DNA from: Euryarchaeota archaeon UBA13
GTDB lineage: Archaea; Thermoplasmatota; Poseidoniia; Poseidoniales; Poseidoniaceae
Length of the DNA: 27,943 nt
Assembly: GCA_002495945.1 (NCBI GenBank)
Contig: DAHU01000044.1
Span: 1-27,943 of the forward strand
Direction of reading: 5' to 3'
Shown: one piece after another, positions 1 to 7,789 of the stretch
Layout: every line of letters starts with the position of its first letter
Numbering within the stretch: the stretch's first letter is position 1
Notes under the pieces: generated by a model
Databases searched by the model: none
What the model saw: only the letters and a program-made list of their open reading frames with translations
What the model was told of the DNA's origin: nothing
Program-made: the position numbers and the translations under genes

Positions 1-1
1 A

Positions 2-673
2 AAACGCAAGCTGATAATAACTGACGGCGTTTTTTCAATGGATGGGGACATCGCACCATTGGATGAGATCGATAAACTTGCTAAGGAGCATGGCGCGATG
101 GTCTATGTTGATGATTGCCATGGTGAAGGGGTGTTAGGCGAAACAGGGGCCGGTATTGTCGATCATTTTGGACTGCAAGGTAGCATCGACTTCGAGACAG
201 GTTCATTCTCAAAAGCGCTCGGTGTTCAGGGTGGTATTCTTGCTGGGACCGAAATGACTAGAACGCACGCCCTCAATCATTCTCGTTCTTGGTTGCTCTC
301 AGGTTCGCAACCGCCTGGAGTTGCAGCTGCTCAAAAAGCCGCTGTGGAAGTTCTTATGACCGAGCCACAACATCACCAGAAACTGTGGGAGAATACCAAT
401 TACTTTCGTAATGAGTTACAATCTATCGGCTTCGATACCGGTGTCTCAACAACTCCAATAATTCCCGTAATGTGTGGTGAATCAAGTGTTGCCAAAGACT
501 TCACTGTTGAACTTGCGAAAGACGGTATCATGGCTGGAGCAATTGTATTTCCAATGGTAGCAAGAGATAAGGCACGAATTAGGACTCAAATGTCTGCCGG
601 ATTGAGTCGTGAGGATTTAGATGAAGTGTTGAGGATTTTCGAGCGAGTTGGTCCTAAACTCGGACTGATTTGA
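2..673 (+). CDS. kbl: Glycine C-acetyltransferase (2-amino-3-ketobutyrate CoA ligase), 5'-truncated by window edge
   Basis: PLP enzyme of the alpha-oxoamine synthase family. It makes or cleaves 2-amino-3-ketobutyrate with glycine and acetyl-CoA, the second step of threonine breakdown in the cytosol. The reading frame is open to the left edge (residues KRKLIITDGVFSMDGD precede the first internal ATG at 38), so this is the C-terminal ~223 residues of a ~400-residue enzyme. Visible family marks are the DGVFSMDGD block, VDDCHGEGVLG (PLP-binding Asp and His), the Schiff-base lysine in GSFSKALG (codon 212-214), TPIIPV, and ARIRTQMSAG near the end. The ARIRTQMSA block and the RVGPKLGLI terminus resemble Kbl more than BioF. 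The stop abuts the stop of the convergent next gene with no bases between. Kbl is well supported over BioF or HemA, but the missing N-terminus prevents full proof. Confidence 0.85.
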   Translation, partial: KRKLIITDGVFSMDGDIAPLDEIDKLAKEHGAMVYVDDCHGEGVLGETGAGIVDHFGLQGSIDFETGSFSKALGVQGGILAGTEMTRTHALNHSRSWLLSGSQPPGVAAAQKAAVEVLMTEPQHHQKLWENTNYFRNELQSIGFDTGVSTTPIIPVMCGESSVAKDFTVELAKDGIMAGAIVFPMVARDKARIRTQMSAGLSREDLDEVLRIFERVGPKLGLI

Positions 674-1291
674 TTACTCTTCAGCGGTCTCAAAATCATC
701 AACTACTGATTCAATTTCAGAATCAATACTCGTTGGTTTAGCGTAGTCTTTGATTTCCTCTTCGACATTCTCAAGTCCATCAAAAGGATTCTTTCCATCG
801 TCAATCATGCACAGCAAGCGCCATCTTGGGGCCCAGGATAAATGCACATAAAGGGGGCCAGGAAGGAGAATCAGAGTCCAAGATAAAAACGGATAAATTG
901 CTATAATGTCAGTCCTGTTTATTGATAATAAGGCTAGACCGATAAACGGCATAGGGTAAAGTATTGTTCGTGGGGGAGTAACTGGAAATCTTCCTGAAAT
1001 AGCCGTAATCAACGTCGAGCAAAGGCCGAGGAAAAAACAGGCAGCGATTAGTAAAGCACAATGGAGTGCCCAATCGTTCAACCAACCGGAGTTATCCTCG
1101 CCAGCAAATCTGTATGGTAAAATCAAGGCTATGGCAATTAAAAAACCGTAAAATCCGCCAATATTAGATGGATGAGATAACCATAGCGGGAGTTTTGCAA
1201 ACTTTCGTGAAAGTGATGCGCCAAGGAGGGTTTCTTGATGGTTCTCCGACATGGAACCAATCACTGAACTCCAATTTCCAGAGGTAGACAC
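674..1291 (-). CDS. Hypothetical four-helix membrane protein
   Basis: I do not recognise a family. The 205 residues contain about four hydrophobic segments, near residues 45-62, 74-99, 110-127 and 130-150. A soluble, strongly acidic C-terminal tail of about 45 residues follows. The longest frame starts with GTG at 1291. An in-frame ATG at 1252 (residue 14) is an equally credible start, and neither has an obvious Shine-Dalgarno sequence. It lies downstream of, and on the same strand as, another small membrane protein (1348-1977), 56 bases away, so the two may be co-transcribed. Its stop directly abuts the kbl stop. No catalytic motif is visible. Confidence 0.6.
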   Translation of the reverse strand: MSTSGNWSSVIGSMSENHQETLLGASLSRKFAKLPLWLSHPSNIGGFYGFLIAIALILPYRFAGEDNSGWLNDWALHCALLIAACFFLGLCSTLITAISGRFPVTPPRTILYPMPFIGLALLSINRTDIIAIYPFLSWTLILLPGPLYVHLSWAPRWRLLCMIDDGKNPFDGLENVEEEIKDYAKPTSIDSEIESVVDDFETAEE

Positions 1292-1347
1292 AATGTAATG
1301 TGCCGAGGCATGGTTATTGAATTAGCAGGGTAAATTCCGCTTAATAG

Positions 1348-1977
1348 TCATTCTTTGTTGAGGAATTTAGCCAGCGGACCTTCAATTTCTAATTCTTCAT
1401 CTTGTAACCAATCTCTTTCTAGCAGGCCATAATCCATCCTTTCTCTTGCTCGTGCGTCTTCGATTGGGTCTATGTCGCCGTTAACGACATCGCGCAAACT
1501 CAATGCTTGATTGACAATGATAATTTGTTTCATAATTCTGGCTTTGTTCGATGATTTAGACAAATGTGCAATCAATCGATAATCATCATTATCCTCGACC
1601 AAATTGTAACCTCCGACCAATTCATCTTTGACAATGCGTACTCTGTACTGGCCAAGTTCTTGCCAATTACCGCTAGAATCTCTAATCTGAACAACTGCTT
1701 TACCGATTGGTTCATCATCGACAAATGGATGATTCATATTTACTGCCAGTGGTGTATTGATTAGTGACCAGCTATCAAATCCAAAGAATATGAATATCAA
1801 TCCGGCCAAAACTATCATGGTTGGAATTAGTAACACACTGAGTCCAAAAAGCAATGATATAGCAGGCCCAATTATGCCCAATAACCCCACTGAAGCGATG
1901 ATAATTAGCCACTGTCGTTTGTATGGTCCACATAGGTCTAACTCATTGAAAGCAATCAGACCTTTAGGAGCCGCCAT
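1348..1977 (-). CDS. Hypothetical membrane-anchored protein (two TM helices plus soluble domain)
   Basis: This 209-residue protein is not recognised. Two adjacent hydrophobic helices (about residues 22-43 and 46-68) form a hairpin anchor. A soluble domain of about 135 residues follows, with a beta-rich first part and a charged helical end (EDARARERMDYGLLERDW). The ATG at 1977 gives a start with an A/T-rich TATA-like stretch about 25-30 bases upstream on the minus strand (about 1998-2009), which would suit a leaderless transcript. It is divergent from the DUF835 gene at 2117, with a 139-base shared upstream region. A function cannot be assigned. Confidence 0.6.
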   Translation of the reverse strand: MAAPKGLIAFNELDLCGPYKRQWLIIIASVGLLGIIGPAISLLFGLSVLLIPTMIVLAGLIFIFFGFDSWSLINTPLAVNMNHPFVDDEPIGKAVVQIRDSSGNWQELGQYRVRIVKDELVGGYNLVEDNDDYRLIAHLSKSSNKARIMKQIIIVNQALSLRDVVNGDIDPIEDARARERMDYGLLERDWLQDEELEIEGPLAKFLNKE

Positions 1978-2116
1978 GTATCTTTGTCAAAAGTGGTAAA
2001 GAATTAAGCCTTTGTAATGTGAGTTGGCGGTAGAAATATCCTCGGGAAAATGGCTTTCTGAGAGTGAATTCTTCCGCATCTTTGAATAACACAACTGTAA
2101 GTCTAACAACTAAGGG

Positions 2117-4075
2117 GTGAGAATTTTGGTCGAATTGCCACAAGGCGTAGTTATTGAAGTACGACGCGGCGGGCATGACGCATTAGCACAATTATCGGGA
2201 GATATGGTGCGTTTAGGCATCTCGGGATACATAAGAATCGAGCGGCGGCCAAAAGAACTAATCCCGCGTGTTAGCCAAGTTTTAATTCATGATGGTATAC
2301 CCAAATTGGCAATACATGAAACAGATATAATTCGCGGCGGCCTTGAGGCTTTGTTAGAGATTGAGCGAGATTCGACAGCCCTTGATGCCTTGATTTCCCT
2401 CGTAGAACTGCCGGATGAAGATATCATTCGTATTACCAACTTATATCCTGACTTTTCCCTCAGTACAGAAGATCAACAAAGTGACCAAGCAAAGGCAGAC
2501 TGGTGGAATTATGTTCAACTTAATACTCGTAGTTGGCGTAGGGAAGCAAGACTCCCTGAACAAGAAGTTATTGTTGAAGCACCTGAATATATTAGGCAAC
2601 TTACCAAGGCAAAATTGCAAAAATTTGACTTAGGTGAGAAGTATCTAAACTATGGCGACACATTGTTAGTTGATTCTAGCAGTTCTGAAACTTTGTTCAA
2701 TTTGGCAGGCATTTTAGCAACTCATGGCAGACCATTGATAGTCTTCTCACGCAGTGAACCAAGAATGCTGACTAACGATTATGATATTCCGAACTCATCT
2801 TGCATCAAGATTTCATCGCAAGTCAGCGACATTAATGTTCTACCAGATCCTTCCTTGATTCAAAAGAAATTAAAGGATTTTTTGTGGGCTAATAAGCAAG
2901 CTGTTGTGGTGTTTTCCGGCCTGGATTACCTGTTGGCGACCAATGAATTCAAATCAATAATTAACATGTTTAGGAGCCTTATCGATGAAGTGAGACTAGC
3001 AGATCATTTGCTGCTCGTCCATTGTAATCTTGAACTTATGAATACACGAGAAAGGCGGTCATTCAGTAGGGAGTTCGAATTAATTTCCCCTCAGTATCTT
3101 GAGAATTTGGTTATGGATAGTGAGTCAGTCCTCGACCATCCTATTTGTATGGAATTATCAGATGAGGAGTTATCGTGGATTCAGCAGCAAATTAGTTTCG
3201 CTAAGACTGCCGAAAACATCGCTCATACGGGCGACGAAGCTATGTTTGGCGGGGCGGCAAGCGTCGCTGAGGAAGATTTGACAGAAGCCAAGGAAATTCT
3301 TAACCAAGTCGTTGATGAATGGCAAGCACCGACTGACATAATGCCCGAAATTATCACACAGGATGGCCAACTCGTAGAGGATACTAACTTGGTTTCAAAT
3401 TTGATGGAGACTGCATTTTCTGCTTCAATCAATTCAGTTGCTAATAATCCAGAAATTATTGAAACGCCTGCAAAATCTAAACCAAAATTAGCGATTAAGG
3501 AATCAAAACAAATTGAGCCATTGCAAAAAACAAAATCACCACGTGCGGCAATACGCATAAAGCGAGCCAAAAAATCACGTAGAACCGGTGTAGATAATTA
3601 CGGAATGGCTAAAGGTTCGGCAACAGCAATTAATCGAGATGTGATACTTCCTGAGATTGGAAATGTAACCAAAATACGCTCTCTAAGACAGGCCATTGAC
3701 ACTAATTTAACAACTCGCGCAGAGAAGATGGATGCAGCTTTGCAGAGCATGCTCAAAAGTACAAATTCCAACAATAGCCGTTCACTCAAGCAAGCATTAA
3801 ATCAGAAATCTCAATCATCTGCTAGTGAATTACCTGTTGTAAAAACTAAGAGGAATTTACCGGTTAATCGGAAAATCAATGTCGATACAATAGTGCATTC
3901 ATCGAGTGATATCGCCAAAGGAGACATTTCAAAACGCCGTCAAAGAGAATCTGCATCAAGAGGGCAAAGTGTCATTGATGTCGATAAGAATTATCAAAAA
4001 TGGTCGACAGAATATCAAACGAAATCCTCAATCAGTGATGAAGAGCTTATTTCTTACGAGGGGGATGACCAATGA
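2117..4075 (+). CDS. DUF835-domain protein with PATAN/DUF2226-like N-terminus and basic disordered tail
   Basis: This 652-residue protein has three parts. Residues ~1-115 resemble the PATAN/DUF2226-type domain (phrases GYIRIERRP, VLIHDGIPKLAIHE, GGLEALLEI); this is a weak, by-eye match. Residues ~178-325 match DUF835, an archaeal domain of unknown function: GDTLLVDSSSSETLFNL, then RPLIVFSRSEP, a hydrophobic strand AVVVFSGLDYLL, then NEFKSIINMFRSLIDEV and DHLLLVHCNLELM. From about residue 440 the chain is low-complexity, lysine/arginine-rich and probably disordered. The start is GTG at 2117; no in-frame ATG lies near it. The stop overlaps the next start as ATGA, so translation of the DnaA-like ATPase is coupled to it. 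A role as adaptor, sensor or nucleic-acid-binding partner is inference only. Confidence 0.75.
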   Translation: MRILVELPQGVVIEVRRGGHDALAQLSGDMVRLGISGYIRIERRPKELIPRVSQVLIHDGIPKLAIHETDIIRGGLEALLEIERDSTALDALISLVELPDEDIIRITNLYPDFSLSTEDQQSDQAKADWWNYVQLNTRSWRREARLPEQEVIVEAPEYIRQLTKAKLQKFDLGEKYLNYGDTLLVDSSSSETLFNLAGILATHGRPLIVFSRSEPRMLTNDYDIPNSSCIKISSQVSDINVLPDPSLIQKKLKDFLWANKQAVVVFSGLDYLLATNEFKSIINMFRSLIDEVRLADHLLLVHCNLELMNTRERRSFSREFELISPQYLENLVMDSESVLDHPICMELSDEELSWIQQQISFAKTAENIAHTGDEAMFGGAASVAEEDLTEAKEILNQVVDEWQAPTDIMPEIITQDGQLVEDTNLVSNLMETAFSASINSVANNPEIIETPAKSKPKLAIKESKQIEPLQKTKSPRAAIRIKRAKKSRRTGVDNYGMAKGSATAINRDVILPEIGNVTKIRSLRQAIDTNLTTRAEKMDAALQSMLKSTNSNNSRSLKQALNQKSQSSASELPVVKTKRNLPVNRKINVDTIVHSSSDIAKGDISKRRQRESASRGQSVIDVDKNYQKWSTEYQTKSSISDEELISYEGDDQ

Positions 4076-6087
4076 ACGCCCGAAGGAATAAATTGTTAAG
4101 CGCAATAAAAAACGCTGAAAGACATGTTAATTCCAAAGACAAGTCAGGTTCTCTCCCCAAGCATCAGGATAGTCGTAGTCAGGTTCAGCCGAGGTCAAAA
4201 CTCGCCCGTATGACGGGTAAAACCGAGTTAGCTCTAAATCGAAAACCGCTTCTTGCGAGGGTTGGAGTCAAAAATCGGCCAACATACGACCTGCTCGCTG
4301 ATGGGGTACTAGGTCAAGAATCTGAAAATTACCAACCAAAAATTTCGGTTGGGGATTCGAATAACGACGTATCTACCCTCGTGGCACAGCGACTAAAAAA
4401 TCTTCGAGAACGAACCTTGAATAAGATTTCAAGTGATGCAAATATGTCTGAAAATACCTTCTTTGGTTTTGAATCAGATGGTACTCCAATTTGGAGTAGT
4501 GTTGTTTCCGGTACTAGGGAAATCGATGATAAACAGCATCATCTTAGCGAACCACCCGCATCGATAACACACCACCATTCGACTCACATACCTGTAGTTG
4601 TGGATTGGCCAAAGGAACTCCCTTTCAGTACTCATAATACATTCAAGACTTGGTGTACTGTTTCTGAAAATAAGCGTGCGACTCAACTGGCCGAACAAGT
4701 TGTTGATTTTACCCAACAATCACTAAATCCTTTGATAATTATAGGTGATTCTGGAACCGGCAAATCACATCTATTGAATGCAATTGGCCAGTCAATATTG
4801 CTTCGGGCAGACCAGACTGTATTCTTTGTTCGGGGAGAAGAATTACCTAAAGTGTTGAGTAACAATCTCAGTTGGACAGACGTTTTTGCCCACGCCTCGG
4901 TTCTTTTGATTGACGATATTGATGAACATTTAGCTGATGATGATGTGATGAATCACATTGGTAGGATGGTGGATACGGCTTTGAATTTGAATATTCACGT
5001 TGTAGTTACTTGTACTAACTCAGTAGATAATTGGCCTGCTTCAAAGATATGGGACTTATTGAGAAGTGGAGTTAAGACAATGCTCAATCCAGTTGGCGCA
5101 GGTAGTTTGTTATTGTATGCTCGACGCCTGGCGATGCAGAAAAGTATCGTGCTGAGTGATGAACAACTGGCACTACTGGTTACATCAGGAGAAGTAGGCT
5201 GGCGGAATACAAAGAATGCTATGGATAAAGTGGAGTCAGCAATAAACCACGGCGCACAACTAATAGATTCAATTGATGTTTACAAATTAATCAATGACAT
5301 TCAGTCTGATGAAGAAGAAGTAGCGGCGGAACTGGCAAGCGAGAGTGTCGAGGATATTGCGACTAGATTGATTAACTCAGTAGTCGATGTTGTTTACAGC
5401 GATAATCATCTTGGAGGCATCGAGATTAACTCGGAATTGCCAGAACTATCAGATGATTATGAGCCCCCTGAACTTGATATTGCTGCGTTAAGTGAGGTAG
5501 AAACTGATTTTGTTGAATCACATATTCGAACCACACTTGATGATTTAACCCCTGAGGCTCCATCTGTGATAGACATTAACGACCGAGACAAACATTTGGT
5601 TGCTAAAATGACAAGAATTATTCAGAAGGATCATACTCTTGCGGCAGATATTTTGACCGAATTAGATGTTGGAATTGATAATAAAATCGACCAATCCAAC
5701 CAAACTATATCAGCAGAAACTGGGCAGTTAGTCGATCTTGAAGCGCGATTGCTTGACCTTGCAAACAGGACTTCAGATGCATCTATGGAAGGATTGATCG
5801 GAATTGCCGATGAACTAAGAGCACTTGAGCATGAGTTGGTCACCATAGACCCTAATCGTGCTGAACTTCCTGAATTTTTGGACGACGATATAACCGATAC
5901 ACTGGAAAGTTTTGTCCCTGATGGAGAATGGGATGTTAATGAGTCTCAAGTTTCAGTGGATGATTTATTGATTGATGAATCGGTTAAGATTCCTATTGAA
6001 GGTGTTCTTGAACCACATCCAGAGGGTGTTAAACAGACATCTACATTGACACCGGTTGCAGTGGTCCTCAGTGGTGAGGAAGAATGA
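4072..6087 (+). CDS. DnaA/Hda-like AAA+ ATPase with basic N-terminal and acidic C-terminal extensions
   Basis: This 671-residue protein has a central AAA+ module (about residues 185-405) laid out like bacterial DnaA domain III. A lead-in LPFSTHNTFKTW is followed by NPLIIIGDSGTGKSHLLNAI (Walker A about 225-232), VLLIDDIDE (Walker B about 277-285) and a sensor-1 strand VVVTCTN. An arginine-bearing helix (GWRNTKNAMDKVESAI) sits where DnaA has sensor II. The DnaA domain IV helix-turn-helix that reads DnaA boxes is absent. The N-terminal ~180 residues are basic and probably unstructured. Residues ~410-671 are very acidic, with a possible coiled coil around 520-590. The start ATG overlaps the upstream stop (ATGA) and is preceded by GAGGGGGATGA, a good ribosome site. 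Its own stop overlaps the next gene in the same way. Archaea normally initiate replication with Orc1/Cdc6, so calling it a replication initiator would be unsafe. Confidence 0.8.
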   Translation: MNARRNKLLSAIKNAERHVNSKDKSGSLPKHQDSRSQVQPRSKLARMTGKTELALNRKPLLARVGVKNRPTYDLLADGVLGQESENYQPKISVGDSNNDVSTLVAQRLKNLRERTLNKISSDANMSENTFFGFESDGTPIWSSVVSGTREIDDKQHHLSEPPASITHHHSTHIPVVVDWPKELPFSTHNTFKTWCTVSENKRATQLAEQVVDFTQQSLNPLIIIGDSGTGKSHLLNAIGQSILLRADQTVFFVRGEELPKVLSNNLSWTDVFAHASVLLIDDIDEHLADDDVMNHIGRMVDTALNLNIHVVVTCTNSVDNWPASKIWDLLRSGVKTMLNPVGAGSLLLYARRLAMQKSIVLSDEQLALLVTSGEVGWRNTKNAMDKVESAINHGAQLIDSIDVYKLINDIQSDEEEVAAELASESVEDIATRLINSVVDVVYSDNHLGGIEINSELPELSDDYEPPELDIAALSEVETDFVESHIRTTLDDLTPEAPSVIDINDRDKHLVAKMTRIIQKDHTLAADILTELDVGIDNKIDQSNQTISAETGQLVDLEARLLDLANRTSDASMEGLIGIADELRALEHELVTIDPNRAELPEFLDDDITDTLESFVPDGEWDVNESQVSVDDLLIDESVKIPIEGVLEPHPEGVKQTSTLTPVAVVLSGEEE

Positions 6088-6533
6088 GGCATCCTTGGTG
6101 GAGTAGCGGAGTAAAATTCGCGTGTCAAACAGGTTGCGGTAAGTGCTGTGATGAGCCAGGAGGCATCGTTTACCTTTCGAAGCATGACGCTAAGAGAATT
6201 GCTTCGAGCATGAATCTTTCAGTTCCCGATTGGTTAGAAAGGGATTGTCAACGTACTTTGGACGGTAGGTATATTTTGAAAAGCCGAGAATCGGATGGAA
6301 TCTGTATCTATCTTAGCGAGGAGAAAACCTGTCAAATCTATCAAAATCGCCCTCAACAATGTGCAGCATATCCCTGGTGGGCCGAAAACCTCGCTACTGA
6401 TCGAAATTGGCAACAAACTAAACAGGAATGTCCCGGTTTGACTGCTGAGGATGCAATAATTATTGATGGAAATACCATTAAAATTCACGTGATAGCCGAC
6501 CGCCAATCCTCTCAAGGATTTAGAGAGTGGTAG
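6084..6533 (+). CDS. YkgJ-family cysteine-cluster protein (CxxxCxxCC)
   Basis: This 149-residue protein belongs to the YkgJ/UPF0153 family, small proteins thought to bind zinc or an iron-sulfur cluster through conserved cysteines. The N-terminal CQTGCGKCC (C14, C18, C21, C22) is followed by IYLSEEKTCQIYQNRPQQC, with cysteines in the family's usual places, then AYPWW and a late QECPG cysteine. The start ATG overlaps the stop of the DnaA-like gene (ATGA), and GGTGAGGA lies just upstream as a ribosome site. It is therefore the third gene of a tightly coupled trio. The biochemical role of the family is not settled; protein maturation and redox functions have been proposed for relatives. Confidence 0.8.
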   Translation: MRHPWWSSGVKFACQTGCGKCCDEPGGIVYLSKHDAKRIASSMNLSVPDWLERDCQRTLDGRYILKSRESDGICIYLSEEKTCQIYQNRPQQCAAYPWWAENLATDRNWQQTKQECPGLTAEDAIIIDGNTIKIHVIADRQSSQGFREW

Positions 6534-6582
6534 ATAACTCACAGCGGTTGTATTACTTTGCTTGATGACTAAATAGGCCGTC

Positions 6583-6590
6583 TTTATACC
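6583..6590 (+). promoter_or_regulatory. TATA-like box for citrate synthase
   Basis: TTTATACC is centred about 27 bases upstream of the GTG at 6614, the usual spacing of an archaeal TATA box to a transcription start. It supports a leaderless transcript beginning near 6612-6614. Assigned by eye. Confidence 0.4.
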
Positions 6591-6613
6591 ATAGTGATAA
6601 CTCGGATGGTTGA

Positions 6614-7789
6614 GTGGGATTCATGACAAAGGAAGATGTACTCTGTGAAGTCACGGAAAATCATCTTAATACTGGTTTGAGAGGTATTCCTGTTGGCACT
6701 TGTAGAACCTCATTTGTAACACCGGATGAGGGTGTTCATTACTGCGGTTACCCCATCAAAGAACTGGTTGACTTTTCGCCTGAAGATATCATTTATCTGT
6801 TATTCAATAAAGAATTACCAACTGCTGAGCAATCTGCTGAATTTAGAGCCAACCTTTCAGCCCGAGCCACCATGCCTGAAGGCGTTGAGACCGTTTTAGC
6901 CAGCCTTCCTAAGCAAGGCCATCCCATGGACTGGTTGTCGGTTGGCATACACACATTGGGTATGTATGAAACGACCGAAAATTGGCTTGATGACGCACTA
7001 AATTTGGTTGCAAGGATGCCACGTCTAATGGGTTTAATGTTCCGCTATCGAGAGGGTAGAACCGAGAATATACCAGTAGATGATGTCTCTAAATCACTTG
7101 TTGATCGATTTGTCGAGACTCTTGACTTATCTGACGTAGATCAGCAGAAAATGGCAAGAGTTGTGTCGACGTATCTGGTTTTGCACATGGACCATGGAGG
7201 TGGCAATTTATCTACATTTACCGGCAAGTCAATTGCCTCGGGAAAAGCAACAGTCTACTCTGCTATCGCTGGTGCAATGAATGCTCTATCAGGTCCATTA
7301 CACGGGAGAGCCAATCAATCATGCTTGGAATTTGTCCTCAAGGTTGGCACTGATGATGAATCAGAAGTAGAAGAATTTGTTCGAAATGAATTAACACAAG
7401 GGCGCCCTGTTTACGGTTTTGGTCATGCTGTACTAAGTGTAGAAGATCCAAGAGCGAGTGCTCAATTTGAATTGGGTGAACAAATCTGTCCTGATGATGA
7501 GAATTTCAAAATCATCAAAATGCTTCGTAAGGTAGCACCACGAGTCTTAGCGGAAAACAAGAAAATTAGGAATCCAAACGCTAATGTTGATATCGCCAGT
7601 GGTGCTTTACTGCATCATGTTGGTTTGGAAGACCCAACATACTACACAACTCTGTTCGGTTGGGCAAGAGTTGCCGGAATCGGTGCTCAAATAGTCGATG
7701 AACGAGTCAACATGCGCAATGGCAGAGGCGTCCCAATCTATCGACCCAAGTACTTCCCTGAAGCCCAAGAATTACGGCATGTCGAGTAG
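6614..7789 (+). CDS. gltA: Citrate synthase, eukaryote/Geobacter-like type
   Basis: Condenses oxaloacetate and acetyl-CoA to citrate, the first TCA-cycle step. The protein is 391 residues from GTG 6614, or 388 from ATG 6623. The upstream TATA box fits a leaderless start at the GTG, while the ATG is the conventional choice. The three catalytic residues are present: His ~230 in GPLHGRAN, His ~271 in GFGHAVL and Asp ~326 in NANVDIASG. Several blocks follow the mitochondrial-type enzyme rather than the usual archaeal/bacterial one: LRGIPVG with TPDEGVHYCGYPI near the N-terminus, HPMDWLSVGIHTL, GHAVLSVEDPRASAQ and YYTTLFGWARVAGIGAQ. A monocistronic unit is likely. Its stop directly abuts the stop of the convergent GDPD gene. 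Confidence 0.92.
   Translation: MGFMTKEDVLCEVTENHLNTGLRGIPVGTCRTSFVTPDEGVHYCGYPIKELVDFSPEDIIYLLFNKELPTAEQSAEFRANLSARATMPEGVETVLASLPKQGHPMDWLSVGIHTLGMYETTENWLDDALNLVARMPRLMGLMFRYREGRTENIPVDDVSKSLVDRFVETLDLSDVDQQKMARVVSTYLVLHMDHGGGNLSTFTGKSIASGKATVYSAIAGAMNALSGPLHGRANQSCLEFVLKVGTDDESEVEEFVRNELTQGRPVYGFGHAVLSVEDPRASAQFELGEQICPDDENFKIIKMLRKVAPRVLAENKKIRNPNANVDIASGALLHHVGLEDPTYYTTLFGWARVAGIGAQIVDERVNMRNGRGVPIYRPKYFPEAQELRHVE

Noticed and set aside
4072..6087. Replication origin next to the DnaA-like gene
   Set aside because: No cluster of DnaA-box or ORB-like repeats was seen in or beside the trio, and the protein lacks the DNA-box-reading domain.
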